Positions 1 to 11,718 of a stretch of DNA of 64,000 nt are shown piece after piece (position 1 is the stretch's first letter; each line of letters starts with the position of its first letter). Location: contig PUDQ02000113.1 in the NCBI GenBank assembly GCA_002964805.2, forward strand, positions 806,001-870,000. Direction: 5' to 3'. The notes beneath the pieces were generated by a model, which saw nothing but the letters and a program-made list of their open reading frames with translations, was not told the DNA's origin and did not search any database. Source of the DNA: Trametes villosa (Eukaryota > Basidiomycota > Agaricomycetes > Polyporales > Polyporaceae). The position numbers and the translations under genes were made by a program.

Positions 1-2309
1 CCCTCCGCATCTGCGTCGCTCCCTTCTTCTACGGCCTTCTTCCGGCGCCCCCGCTTCTTCTTGGCAGGAGGCGGAGGTTCCGCGGCCGCCGCGTCAAGGG
101 CCTCGGCCGGTGGTCCCAGCGCGTCCTCGTATAACGTCGCGAGCCGACGCTGAAGCGGAGACAGCGATGGGGCGGGAAGTGAGGGCTGCTTATCCTGCGC
201 TTGTAAGCCAGAGGGCCCCGCGACACCCATGCCCGCGTCGACCGGCTCGGGCACGTAGTGCAGGCACGCGCCGTCGTCCCACACGTCGTCCCGGATCCAC
301 TCATCCCAATGTTCCTCGTATTCATACACATCTGTTACTGGATCTCCCGCCAGCCTTGAGGGACTAGCGCCGCCGTCACCAGCGGGCGACGGACTCCTCG
401 GCGAAGGCGAACGGCCGGCGGCGCGGGGACGCGGACTCGTCGTCCGTCGAGAACGAGTCGGAGAGCTTCCGTTTGTGTTGGGGCCGGGGCTGGGGGACGC
501 GCGCGCGGCGCTCTGCTGGTCATGAGTCTCGTCCGGGTGGAGGAGGGGCGGAGGACTTACCGGCTTGGGCGGGGACGAGGCGCGGGTGAGGTCGTCCGAG
601 GAGGTGTCGTGGATCGAGATGGGTTCGTCGGGGATGTCTGCTGGGTGTGTGGGTTAGGCTGTGAGGGAGGTGGCGCATAAAGGGGGAAGTGCTTACCGGC
701 CGCGGTCACTACGCGGCGCGTCACCCCGCCTACGTTCGTTAATTTGCTCCGCGCGAAGACTTGTGTGGATGGAGGGGGGAGCTCTGCCTCGTCTCCATCC
801 ACATTGGCTGGTACCGCGCCGCTCGTATGACCGCTCGGCACTTGCGTGAGCGGCGAGACGTCCGACTGCGCCGCGATTTCCGCGCCAGCGCGAACAATGG
901 CTCCCTGAAGTCGCGATGGGCCGGCAAGTCTACTCCGCCCGAAGGCTTGGGTAGTGTCGGCTGCAAGGTGTTGCGGAGCGTCCTCGCGCGTCGCGAAGTT
1001 GCTCCTGCTGAACATCTGCGTCGCTGGCGGTAGCCCCACGTCCGCAGGGGAGGGGGTACCACTTGAGCTGCTAGCACGGCTGGGGCCTTCTTTCTGGAGG
1101 AGACTCCGCGCCCGGTCCAGGATGGTCCCCCGAGTGTCCGTGACGCTCTTGACGGTTTGTAAGACCTGTGGCCTGCGACCAGGTTTCTTCTTCTGCGCGT
1201 CTTTGAGCACCTCCTCAAGTAGCGTCTCGGGCAATGCTGCCTCGGGTGCGGGCGCAGGTGTTCCAGCCTTCGACGAGGACGAAGACGCGACTGGGGGGAG
1301 GCTGTCCAGCTCCTTGCGCAACAGCGTGCGCACGGTCTCGTCCGACAAGCCGTTCTTCTTCGCGCACGTCTGGATGTGCTTCATCTTCTGCGCGACGGTC
1401 TTGCGCGTCGTCCACGCGAGCTCGCACGAGACGCACTTGAGCACGCGCGCGAGCTGTGCGTCGGAGAAGTCGTCCGCAAAACGGTGGGTCGCCGCGCGCT
1501 GCTTCCCCTTTGCTGGCAGGCGAGCCTCCGGAGGGACGGAGTCCGTCGGGGATGGAGTCTTGGACGCGGTCCGGCGAGCTGGAGCGGCGTAGGCGAAGCG
1601 GCCGAGTTTGAGCGCGCCCTCTTCTTCGTCCCCGGAGCCATTTGCTGACTTAGAAGGTGATAGGGGCTGGGCAGCTTGAGGGGCGGGGGAAACCTCCCGC
1701 GTTTCGGCCGCGCGTGGAATACCAAGGTTTGCGTTTGACGATGGGCCTGCTTGGGGTGCACGCTGAGGAAGTTTGAACATTTCTCTGAAGGAGGGAAGCG
1801 AGTCGTCCGTAGTAGTGCCTGCGGTGTTGACGCGTCAGGTACAGCGCTGGGCTTCTGGGCGAACGTTTTACGAACCTTCAAGTTCAGGAAGCCCTGACGA
1901 CTCATCCTTATACAATGGTATATACACGCTGGGTTTAGCGGAGGGCTGAGATGCAGTCTGCGGGGGAGCAGCGTCACTGCTGTCTGTTGTGGCCAGAATG
2001 TGAGTATCCGGCAAGGCAAGACAACCCAGACAAGAGGGACACACCTAAGATATCTATCACTATCATGGGCTTCGGTTGTGCCTTCGGCGAGACAGGAGGC
2101 AGCCCTCCAGCGTGGTAGGAGGCATCGCTGTCCGTCAGTTCAATGACCTCGGCAGGCGGGATGAGAACTTCGGGGCGCTTTTTCTTCCGGCGCGTCTTTT
2201 CCTTGATCCTTCGTTCCTCCCTCTCAGGCTCGGAGTCCTCCACGTACTCCGAGACGCTGCCTTGCGAAAAGTAGCTCTGGCTCCGGGCAAGTAACGGGCC
2301 GGCTAGCAT
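1..2309 (-). CDS. SLX4-like structure-specific endonuclease scaffold (partial, 3' end outside window)
   Basis: SLX4 is the scaffold that activates the SLX1 nuclease in homologous recombination repair. Only the N-terminal and central part is in the window; the conserved C-terminal SLX1-binding domain would lie beyond base 1. The protein is low-complexity and Ser/Pro-rich. Its best clue, at about 1315-1500, is a Cys-x2-Cys pair followed by a basic helix with His and Cys (motif KMKHIQTCAKKNGLS), like the small zinc-finger-like segment that recurs in SLX4 proteins. I placed the start at the Met at 2309; the frame upstream of it contains a splice-acceptor-like run, so the 5' leader is probably spliced. 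Exons join across introns near 1950-2043, 1830-1884, 630-690 and 500-555; the region 350-520 is ambiguous because two frames are open. Other DNA-repair scaffolds with such a motif are possible. Confidence 0.5.
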
Positions 2310-2606
2310 TTTGCCAGGGTCGCTGTGGTGAGGTACAGCAAGCACCGACGTCGCAAGAGAACCAGCAAGAGTCAAGCCTGAAATAAAACGCAGAGTATGT
2401 GCAGATGAGATGGCAAGGCGGCGGACGGCGGCGGAGGCGGGGATCATGCAGCGTCGGGGTGGTTCGCAGCGGTGGCGAACGGGAAGGACGCGTCTCGGCT
2501 AAGGAATATTACGCGCCGGTTTGTTGACGCGTTGTTTGGCCCCACACGCTAAATATTGGCGCCCACTTTGCCTCGCGCCTCCGCCGTGCGGCGAGCAGCT
2601 TCGACA

Positions 2607-2614
2607 TATATAAG
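2607..2614 (+). promoter_or_regulatory. TATA box of the importin gene
   Basis: TATATAAG lies 114-121 bases upstream of the ATG at 2728, in the roughly 420-base divergent region shared with the SLX4-like gene. Confidence 0.5.
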
Positions 2615-2727
2615 TACTTCACTGCGCTCGTCTTAGCCCTCGACCCTGCCTTCCGCCATCTCGTTCTGAACCTGCTCCGTCTTGATTACATCCGCGCGCG
2701 TCTCCAAGCCGTCTGCAAAGTCCTCAC

Positions 2728-5700
2728 ATGAGTCGACCTACCCAAGCACCCCCCGCAACCGTTACCCCGGAGGAGCTCTTCAATGTAGTGTGCGGCGCGG
2801 CTTCCCAAAATCCCGCCCAAGTGAAAGCTTCTAGCAACCGTCTGAAAGAGCTTCTCGATGTTCCGGGGGCGTATGACCTGCTGCACGAGATCGCGGCGAC
2901 CAAGTCTGTCGCATTGCAGGTGCGGCAACAAGCTATCATCCAGTTCAAGAACGCTGCGACAGGACACTGGCGGTCGCGCAAGTAAGTCTTGCCACATGGT
3001 GCTCCAACCCCTCGCAACCTAAAGTTGCATGCCTTCGCGCTCACAGACTGTTCCCTCCCGAGCACAAGGCGCGGATCAGGGACCGATGCATGACCTTCCT
3101 GGACGAGACGGATGACATCGTACGCAACCTTGCACTTCTTATCCGCGCAAGGTCCGGATTGGTCTGACTCGAGTAGATTTCGGAATGCAACGCGCTCGTG
3201 GTCGCCAAAATCGCGCGTCAAGACTACCCCGTTAGCTGGTACGTGAGCGCGTGCACACACCGTGACGCCGCCTACCACATTCACCTTCGCACTTAGGCCA
3301 GGGCTGATTCCCCATCTTCTTGGCGCGATCAACTCATCTGTAGAAGGCCGGTATGGTGGTTCTAACCCAAGCGCGACCTTGGTTCTGCGGCGTTCGCTTG
3401 AGCTGCTAAACGCCATCCTTAAGGAGTATGCTGCGTACAAGATGCTCACAGGCGTGAAGACGATGGGCCAGGTCAGTTGCTAAGATTATCCAAGCTGAGA
3501 AATAGCTAACCACCGTGTGCAGCTTGTTCGTGACTTGCGGCTGCCTTTGCAAGCACATTACGCTCGGATGGCTTCGTCTTTACCCTCCCTCACACCCGCA
3601 TCCCTCAGCCAGACTAGCACTGCTGAAGACCTCTTGCTCGCTCACTTGACGTTCAAATGCCTCTCAAGATTGACCTTCTGGACCTATCATCGCTACACAT
3701 GCTGCAACGACTACAAGGACCTGGAGCCCTGGGTATGTATTCCTACAGACTATCGCTCAACCCCGTTGCATTGACACATTACCGCAGGTGAACGAGTTCT
3801 TCCAAAACTCGGCGGTTCAACTGCAGTCCGTCTCTGAGCTGCGCATTAATCTAGTCTCGGCTCTTGGTGCAGAAGTTCCTAGCAATCCTGTCACTCAGCG
3901 CGTTCTCGAGCTGCTCACCCGACACGTTCGCGTCTTCGGCAAGCTCTTCAGACGCATGCAGCGCGACGCGACCGCGCACTTCGTCACCCTCCCGATGTGC
4001 GGCGACCTGGTGCTGTACTACTGGAGCAAGGTGGTGCAGGCTACGACCGGCCCTGCTGACCAGATCGAAGGTAAACACTTATGTTATGCCGTACATTCCG
4101 GGATTTGGTACGATGACAGCTACAGACTCTGCACTTGTCACGTTCCCTGTTCGTTTCCTCGTCCAGGGTATGGCGCTCTTCAGGGACAGCCTTGCGCAAT
4201 GGGCCCCCAAGAAGAAAGACGGGTCAACCAACGATAAAGGTGCGTTGCGCGGCTTAAGCCCTGGAGGTCAGGCCGCCGGTAGATCACTACTCAAACTGCT
4301 CGTTACAGTGCTGTCTAAGGAGTTTGTGGAGGACGCCGTGAAGATCCTTGTCACGCGTTTCATCCCGTTGAACCCCGCAGATCTGGAGGGCTGGATGGAA
4401 GATCCTGAAGAATGGGTGAATGCCGAAGAGAAGGAGAACGACCAGTGGGAATACGAGCTCCGAGTGAGTGTCTCCGCACGTCACCTTCGGTCATCCTGCT
4501 GACCCTCCAGTGATGCTAGCCTTGCGCAGAGCGCGTCCTCATGACGCTTGCGGCGCAGTACCCTCAGTTCGTACGACCGTTGATCGTGCAGACTTTCAAC
4601 CAGGTAGTAGGTAAGGTTCCGGGGCCGACAAACCTCCTGGCACGACCAACCACTAACCGCACACAGGCCAAACCTCGATGGATCTCCCCGCGATCATCCA
4701 AAAGGAAGCGCTCTACTGTGCGGTCGGGCGCTGCGCGCTGCGCCTGAAGGAGTCGATCCCGTTCGAGCAGTGGCTCGCGCAGACGCTCGTCGCGGAGGCG
4801 CAGGTGCCGGACGCGCGCTACGCGATCGTGAAGCGGCGCATCGCGTGGCTGCTGGGCAAGCTCGTCGCGGACGAGTGCCTCGCGGCGGACAGCGCGCAGC
4901 TCTGGCAGGTGCTCGTGCACCTCCTCCAGGACACGGGCCCCGGCTCGGACGCGGTCGTGCGGCTGACGGCGGCGATCGCGATTCGTGAGTGTGTTGATGT
5001 GCGTGTTCCACTTGGGTTGATTTGAGTTGAAGTGCGAAGGCTGAATTTGGGGTTTGGTTTGTAGAGCTTGAAGTTCGACCCGAACGTGTTCGCGGCGTTC
5101 TTGCCTGCGGTTGTGTCGGCGCTCGTCCGGCTGACGGCTGAGGCGGACACCCTGGAGAGCAAGCGGAGGATCACCGATAGCTTGAACACCGTCATTGAAC
5201 GCGCAGAGGCTCGCGTACGTGGGCTGAACTTATTTTCCAAGCCCATCCATCTGCTGAATACTGCTGATAGATTGTACCGCTGATGGGTATGGTCGCGGAG
5301 CCTATACCGCAGCTCTGTGAGTGTCTGCGAGAATCAATGACGGCGGATGGCTGAATGCAGTTACAGGGACCGCCGCCGCCGAGGACTGGTTATTCAAGGC
5401 GTGCCTGTTGGGGACAGTCACAAAGCTCGTCGAGGTATGTGTGGTGATGCACCGAGTAATAAGCCACGACCTAATGCCTCTTAGGCGGCGAAAGAGACCT
5501 CAAACTCACTCAGTGCGCTTGTTGTACCGCTCGTACGCGAGTGCTTCAACTCTCCAGTAAGCCGTCCTCGATAGCATCAAACATCGAGAGATTCATCAGT
5601 GCTCTCTTTGATAGGCGCAGATGCACCTAGACATCGATGCGTTCGCGCTGTGGCAGGCCGCCCTGAGGAACACAACGACGATTGACGGCGTGAACGGCGC

Positions 5701-6901
5701 GCCGGGCCTCGCCGACCTCGTCCCCCTCATCATCCAGCAGCTCTCGAGCAACCTCGACGTGCTGGGCACCATTGTGCACATCGTCGAGTCCTACTTCCTG
5801 CTCGACGCCCCGCGGATTCTTCAGGTGCGTGTTTGCAGCTTTCGCACAATGATGTCAGCCATCTCAGTATTTGGCCTTGCAGCTGTGTGCGGTCGATGTT
5901 TTCCGGGCGTTCGATACGGCTATCAAGGAGGCGACGGGAACCAACGTGAAGCAAATGACCAACGCGCTGTGCTTGCTCTTCCAGATTGCACCGCCTGGAC
6001 TGTGGGGCGAGGCTTTGCACATCTCCGGTCTTTTCACTACGATCGTCAAGGCTCTCGAGGAGGACAAGGTACGCTGCGCTGACAAAAAATACGAGGGAGA
6101 TGGCGTCCTTACATGGGTTTGCGCAGTTGCCAACCTTGGTCCTCACCGAATACGTCTATGTCCTCGCGCGCGTCGCCCTCGCGGACCGGCAGATCTTCGT
6201 CCAGCTTGTCTCAGCGACCGCGGGTGCAGGGAACGTCAAGGAAGAGCTCGTCTGGGAACCTATTCTGAACCAGTGGTGGAATAGAGTACGTCCTCCCTTC
6301 CCCACCTCAGTTTACCAGTGTGGAACAATGACCGTGATCTGCTAGTTCGACAACATGTCGGAACCCCGGCTGCGCAAGCTCACCGCGATGGGCATTGCGA
6401 ACCTCGTGGCGACAGGACGGCCAGAGGTGCTGGATCGGTTGTCGACGGAGATCTGCAACCTGTGGATAGACGTGTTCGGGGAGATCAAGGAGGCACAGGA
6501 GAACGCAGGGAACGAGTGCGTCGCAAACCTTGTCTCGGTATGAGTACAACGCTAACCCTTTGCTTCCCTCGCACGCAGCTCGTCCCTGACGCTGTATTGG
6601 GACCGGCCGTTTGAAGATACCTATACCGACGCGGAGGGCACGCCCGAGTACCAGCGGCGCAAAGCTGTGAGCGGCCTTTCTCGTCAGAACCCGGCACCGA
6701 GTAAATAGCTGATATGATCTGCAGGTATTCGATGCCGACCCGGTGCGCACGGCTCCGCTCACCGCGTTCATCGGCGCGCGCCTGCGCGAGGCGGAGGCGG
6801 CATGTGGAGGCGGCGCAGAGCTGCAGACTCGGTACCTCGCCAAGGCGGAGCCGCTGCTGCTCAAACAGATCTGGGATGCTCTTAACGGGGCGTTGCCATG
6901 A
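2728..6901 (+). CDS. Importin-11/Kap120-type karyopherin (importin-beta family)
   Basis: Nuclear transport receptor that carries cargo through the nuclear pore under control of Ran-GTP. The gene has many exons; the first is 2728-2981 and the second resumes at 3047 after a 65-base intron. The N-terminus (MSRPTQAPPATVTPEELF) leads into an importin-beta N-terminal domain at about residues 30-110, including a stretch reading IQFKNAATGHWRSRK followed by LFPPEHKARIRDRC. The rest is HEAT-repeat-like helices, ending ...QIWDALNGALP before the stop at 6899-6901. Summed exons give roughly 1000 residues, the usual size. Assignment to the importin-11/Kap120 branch rests on the pattern after the N-terminal domain (NAILKEYAAYKMLTGVKTM, then LVRDLRLPL). 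Membership of the importin-beta family is firm; the subfamily is less so. It is a housekeeping gene with no functional tie to its neighbours. Confidence 0.8.
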
Positions 6902-7231
6902 GAGTGTTCGCACAAGTTTGCCAGGTTGTGCGTGGTCTTGTTTACGCTGTGCGGTCGTAGTAATCTGGGAGATTCTGGGAAATTCGTAGGTGGTCGGCCG
7001 TATGTTGAGCCCTGGCACAATGCACATCGCTATGAGTTTGGTCCTCTCCTCATCCCTTGAGAATCAATGTGGCACATATCCTCGAGAAGCCAGTTATGAC
7101 TCTGCGCCACCACGAAGCAGATGCGCGTCTATCTCTGTAAAGCTGTGCTTGTTGAACCTGTTTTGGTTCGGAGTCAGTAGCTAACGCAACTTCTTCGCGA
7201 CACGAACCCCTACCATCGCACGCATCCCGAC

Positions 7232-8035
7232 ATGATCCTCGCAAGAATTCTCGAGCTTGTCTTGAACATCTTCCGGTGCACGCGAGGACGCCGCTTCAAA
7301 GATGAACGTGTAATTGAGCTCCCGCTTGGTCTCATTTTGAAGATATCCGAGCCGCGGGGGGCCAGGGAAGCTGATATCATACGCTTCGTCCAACGTAACA
7401 CTTCCATCCCCACCCCTCGTATCATCGCCTCGGACAATCTGGACGGTAACCACTACCTGTTGATGAAGAAAGTGAAGGGAGTGCATCTGGGGCGCACCTG
7501 GGGAACATTGAACGCCACCCAACGGGCGAGGATCGCTGAACAGCTGCGGTCGTTCGTAGCTCAACTACGGATACTTCGATCTCCTCACGGCCGTACCATC
7601 TGCTCCCTGAACGGCGCGCCGCTTAGAGACTCTCGTATCACCAGCACTGGCGCCGTTGGACCGTTCGTCAACGAAGAAGCGTTCAACGAGCGTCTCTTGG
7701 AGACGACCGCCACATTCGACCAACGGGTCACTCTCCCCGGCGCCCCAATCCGGTCGCGTCTGCGCACCGACCACGACATCGTATTCACTCACGGGGATAT
7801 CGCTCCACGCAACATCATGGTCGACGGCGATACCATCCTCGCGTTGATCGACTGGGAACAGGCTGGATGGTACCCGGATCACTGGGAGTTCGTGAAGGCG
7901 GTATGGTTCATTCCCAATCCCAAGCCCGAGGCGGATCTATGGATCGATACGGTCAAGCAGTTGTTTGACAAGGACTACGAAGACGAGTGGGAAGTCGAAA
8001 ACGACCTCCGCCGGCCTTTGGTTGGGCCCTTTTGA
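7232..8035 (+). CDS. APH-like kinase 1 (aminoglycoside-phosphotransferase/choline-kinase fold)
   Basis: Intronless gene of 267 residues. It shows a Lys in a beta-strand (LILKIS, K37), the catalytic loop HGDIAPRN (H187, D189, N194) and a metal-binding Asp in the DFG position within LIDWEQAGW (D207). These are the hallmarks of the APH/choline kinase fold, which moves the gamma-phosphate of ATP to a small molecule or protein. The substrate of these fungal members is unknown, and the family is greatly expanded in Agaricomycetes; drug resistance should not be inferred. It is the first of three tandem paralogues (with 8603-9406 and 11719-12519), all starting with M[IF]LA plus a short hydrophobic helix. 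Unlike the other two, no small HW/WNC gene follows it. Confidence 0.85.
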   Translation: MILARILELVLNIFRCTRGRRFKDERVIELPLGLILKISEPRGAREADIIRFVQRNTSIPTPRIIASDNLDGNHYLLMKKVKGVHLGRTWGTLNATQRARIAEQLRSFVAQLRILRSPHGRTICSLNGAPLRDSRITSTGAVGPFVNEEAFNERLLETTATFDQRVTLPGAPIRSRLRTDHDIVFTHGDIAPRNIMVDGDTILALIDWEQAGWYPDHWEFVKAVWFIPNPKPEADLWIDTVKQLFDKDYEDEWEVENDLRRPLVGPF

Positions 8036-8602
8036 GGATCTATCAGTGCCTTGGCCTTACTTTGCGCTCACCATATACTGAAGATACAACGAGGGACCGT
8101 ACCCAGGGCCAGATCATTTTCGTTCCTGCAGTTCAACTCGGCTTCAATGTTCAGTCTGACATTGGGCTATCGAGTTACGCCTACTAGTTGTAAAGCTGGC
8201 CAATCAGCATCGTAGCACGTCCGAGGATGTTGTCGTATGATTAACCACGCCGGTTATCGCTTTGACGGACCCTACCACACTACGAGTTCCCCCTGAACCG
8301 CGAGCAATGCCTAAGTGAGCAAGAGTCGTCAAAAGCTGTGTTTGGTGTCGAAAGCAGGAGCGCCTGCGCCACCGACAGCTCTTCTCTCCCTCGTCTACAA
8401 CTCATCTCACCTTGCCCTCACCGACGTCTCAGCCCTCGGACTTTTCTTCCGCGATCTGCACCACCCATGCAAGCTCGCCACTTTTGAGCAGGGTTTCGCT
8501 GCGCTGTTGACTCGGAGAACGTTAACCCACGCCGGGCTTCTCTATCTATCGGGCTCTCGCGGCGCTTGCTCCTGGACATCCTTGAACATAACAAACCCTA
8601 CG
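8036..8602. other. Intergenic spacer between APH-like kinases 1 and 2
   Basis: An open frame extends upstream of kinase 2 from 8315, but the two sister proteins both start at the Met equivalent to 8603 and the extension has no counterpart in them, so I treat it as 5' leader. I see no remnant of the small HW/WNC gene here. Confidence 0.5.
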
Positions 8603-9406
8603 ATGTTTCTCGCAACAGTCTTGGCGATTGGTGTAGAGGTCGTGCGCTCGATTCAGGGCTCCCGCTTCTATGGACGCATCATCGACCTCCCGTACGGCCC
8701 CCACATCTTGAAGATATCGAAATCAGAGGGGGCCAAAGAAGCCCATATCATACGCTTTGTCCAGCGCCACACCTCTATCCCCACCCCGAGAGTCGTCGCT
8801 TCGGACAACGGGTATGGCCGCCACTACCTATTGATGAAGAAGGTTGACGGCGAGAACTTGGAGGCCGTCTGGGCGACGTTGGAACCCGCCCGACGAGAGA
8901 AGATTACGGCGCAACTACGATCGTTCGTAGCCCAGCTCCGATCGCTCAAGTCTCCGCACGGCCCTTGCATCTGTTCCCTCAACGGCGCGGCGCTCAACGA
9001 CCTTCGCATCACTGGCACTGGCGCCGTAGGGCCGTTCGTCGATGAGGACGCGTTTAACAGCCGTCTGCTGGAAACCACCGCGATCTACGACAAAAGTGTT
9101 ATTGACCCCGACTCCGGGGTTGGATCCCGTTTGCGTGGAGACCACGCGATCGTCTTCACTCACGGAGACATCGCGCCTCGTAACATCATCGTCAACGGCG
9201 ATACAATTGTCGCCTTACTAGACTGGGAGCAAGCGGGATGGTATCCCGAACACTGGGAGTTCGTGAAGGCGATGTGGTGCCCGCCAGATCCCGAGTCTTC
9301 TGGCGATCTCTGGATGGAGGTAGTGAAGGAGATGTTCGACAAGGACTATGGGAGCGAGTGGCAGCTCGAGCGCGAGCTCTCGGAGCACATAGTCGGGCCT
9401 TTCTGA
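8603..9406 (+). CDS. APH-like kinase 2
   Basis: Intronless, 267 residues, the same length as kinase 1. The catalytic loop HGDIAPRN and the metal-site motif LLDWEQAGWYPEHWEF are intact, as is the ATP-site strand HILKIS. The start at 8603 was chosen over an in-frame Met at 8315 by comparison with both paralogues. It is closer to kinase 3 than to kinase 1 in the C-terminal part (both carry CPPDPE and end RELSE-IVG-F). It converges with the small gene at 9672-10245, and the pair is repeated 3.1 kb downstream. The catalytic residues suggest an active enzyme; the substrate is unknown. Confidence 0.85.
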   Translation: MFLATVLAIGVEVVRSIQGSRFYGRIIDLPYGPHILKISKSEGAKEAHIIRFVQRHTSIPTPRVVASDNGYGRHYLLMKKVDGENLEAVWATLEPARREKITAQLRSFVAQLRSLKSPHGPCICSLNGAALNDLRITGTGAVGPFVDEDAFNSRLLETTAIYDKSVIDPDSGVGSRLRGDHAIVFTHGDIAPRNIIVNGDTIVALLDWEQAGWYPEHWEFVKAMWCPPDPESSGDLWMEVVKEMFDKDYGSEWQLERELSEHIVGPF

Positions 9407-9671
9407 CATGAAGCTGTACCAGTGAGTCTCCTCGCACCCCGATGATGCCACCATAGTGCTGATGCAATTGGCAGCTATGGATGTTAGACTTCGACAGATA
9501 GGAGTGACTACCTTTGTACGTTTTTTGAACTCTTGCCCCGGCGGTTGTCTCACCGACGTGAGCGAAGGCTGCGACATGAGACAGATATTCCTCCACCCAG
9601 CATAATGTACAAATATTCACGGCCAACATGTTTCAACACGGAACTATCGAGAGGAGGCCGTTTCAAACATT

Positions 9672-10245
9672 CTAGAAAGAGATCACAGTTGGGCGACCTC
9701 TGCCCACGGTGAGTGCGCTAGCCTGCCTCATTGCAGGGAACAGGTCATCCTGACGCTGGATATTACCGCCGACCCATCCGCGCTCCTGCATGATCTCGAT
9801 GCACTCGATGACCCAGTCGCGACAGTTCCAGTTCGCGTGCGTTGCGACTGGAATGTTACGACGGAGGGCCTGCAGGATTTACCGCATATGTCATGAGCAA
9901 GATCGCGAGGCGAGGACCTGAGAAAATCGAAATGCGCACTCTGTCCAAATGCTTCATGTCCCTATTCTTGATTGTGCCAATGCGGACGCCCCCGAGGCAT
10001 CTCGAGGACCTCGGCAGCGACGCTCTCCCGATGACCGAGAGGGACCACGTCACTTCGTCGGTGCGACGGTTGACGGCGTTGACGGCATGGTATACACGGC
10101 CCTCTAAGTCCTCTTCGTTGGTGATCACGACGATCGACCAGTGGAGGTGCTCCTCGTTCCCCACACCGTACTTCGCACGTTTGTACTGCGAGACGATGAT
10201 TGAGTATTCCGTGGCGCCGAATAGTCTGCGAAGTAGCCGCGACAT
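9672..10245 (-). CDS. Small HW/WNC-motif protein 1, candidate permuted papain-like fold
   Basis: Two exons, 9940-10245 and 9672-9869, joined in phase 0 across a 70-base intron (gtgcgc...ctgcag), give 167 residues. I do not recognise the family by name. Its paralogue at 12786-13376 has the same intron position and shares YKR..., HW[AS]I[MV]V, a central LGGVRIGT block, WNCR[DN]WVIEC[IV]EIM and a C-terminal GRPTV. A conserved His (H35) well before a conserved Asn-Cys pair (N117, C118) is the arrangement seen in circularly permuted NlpC/P60-LRAT-type papain-like enzymes, so a thiol hydrolase or acyltransferase is possible; this is inference. No signal peptide is evident. The gene converges with kinase 2. 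Confidence 0.7.
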
Positions 10246-10345
10246 GGAGGGAAGCTGGGAGTGGCGAGTAGTGGCGAGGAGTGTGAGTGGTGTACGGCGG
10301 TTTGCACTCGGATGCAGCTGAAGAACGAAGGATCTTTGGGGCAAG

Positions 10346-11718
10346 GGAGAGGGGTATCCAGAACTACTTATTGCCGTGTCGACGTGTTGTCCGCTGTTCC
10401 TCTCGCCCTATGCCTCGCGGTCGGTGGATGCTTTCGATAATCACTGTGGGAGGAACATGGCGGTCCATCGTAGCGGCGTGGTGGCGAAGGCGCCGCTGCT
10501 TAACATATCTGGAAGGAGGCAGCACGCACCTAGAGTCTAGAGCCGTTCACGCGCCGAGGATGGGACCTACATCACCTGCGAGCGCAGAAGGTTCCTTCGC
10601 AGTCGGAGTTGTAGCCCATGGATCCTTCCTGAGCAGGATTAGGCCCAGGAAGTCGGTAGCCTAGAAGCTGAGCGTTGTGGCCCGAAGACGCGCCACATCA
10701 CAAAATCGCAACGTCGCCACCGAGGCTACCTGCTCTGTCATTTTGGCAATGAGGAATTTATTCGTACTGACACGAACCGAACCGCACGTTACTTACTATT
10801 AACATGCTAGTTTGCTCGTCTGACCTGCACGCAGGTTGGGTAACCGATACTGGGAATGCGGGACAAATCAAGCACATGGAGCCCGGCTTCCGAGGGTGAT
10901 CGAGGTCGGGCCTTATAGTAACAGCGCCCCACCGTAGCGCCGCGCGAAGACTCCGGCGGCGACGATGTTTCCGGCGCTGCCAGTGCCCAGCATTCTGACG
11001 CAGGTCGATGTATTCAGCAAGACCCCGCAGATCATTTCCAGGACCAAAAAAGACTGTAACGCACATCGATCTTCCCGCGTGCGGCGCCGGGAACATATTC
11101 TATTTAGCCTACAGCGAGCCTTGCTTCTCCTCGGAGTGACGTTAAGCATGCTGGTACTCTTGAATATGCTGTACGACCAAGTGAGTACATGAGTCATGAC
11201 GACGTGCTCGCACTGAGTTCGAGAACTTGAAGGGGCGGAAGTAGATTGCGTCCAGAGGCCCGGGCTTGTCAGTGAGGACTCTGGGGACGTTGACACGCTG
11301 CGCTGCGCATCGAGCCTTCAAGTTTTTTATTCGCAAATGCGAGCTGTGGACAGTAGATCCAACCCAAGTGCATTCAATAAAAATCACGAATACACACCGT
11401 GCCAACGCGGTCAACTTCAAGTAGTCAAGGATGTTGTCGTGGATAGGCCATGGCGATATCCAAGGCGCCAGACGACTATTCACTGAGGGTCACCTATGCC
11501 GCTAGTGTTGCGTGAGTGAACGAGTGAGGCCGCTGGTTGGACATCAATAGATCCAAGTAAGTAGGTACAAAGTCGAAGAGAGGGACTCGGAGCGGCGCAG
11601 CCAGCGGCTCCGCCAAAAGCTGTGCTGAAGCAGCCTGAGCAGCACTGTGGGCGCTAGTAGAAGGCCTTCCCTTGTCCAAGTTCCCGGCACGCCGTTCCTC
11701 GCACTCAACAGCTACAGC
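10346..11718. other. Gene-poor spacer holding a decayed third segment of duplicated block A
   Basis: No intact gene was found. Around 10655-10690 and 10940-11060 the sequence resembles 13800-13830 and 14035-14130 in the downstream block (for example cgatgtattcag at both sites, followed by a related gcagatca stretch). In both copies the minus strand can be read as a short peptide with LR..[AT]EYI and AGH, but the frames do not extend the same way. I read it as the remnant of a third gene of the duplicated unit, or a conserved 3' flank. Confidence 0.4.

Larger units (their letters stand above)
8603..11100. repeat. Tandem duplication block A (kinase 2, small gene 1, relic)
   Basis: The order of features in this block is repeated in block B (11719-14150). 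The offsets are 3116 bases between kinase starts, 3131 between small-gene starts and about 3065 between the shared relic motif. Equal order, orientation and spacing indicate one segmental duplication followed by divergence. The outer limits are approximate. Confidence 0.7.

Noticed and set aside
8315..8602. N-terminal extension of APH-like kinase 2
   Set aside because: Neither paralogue has it; both begin at the equivalent of 8603.
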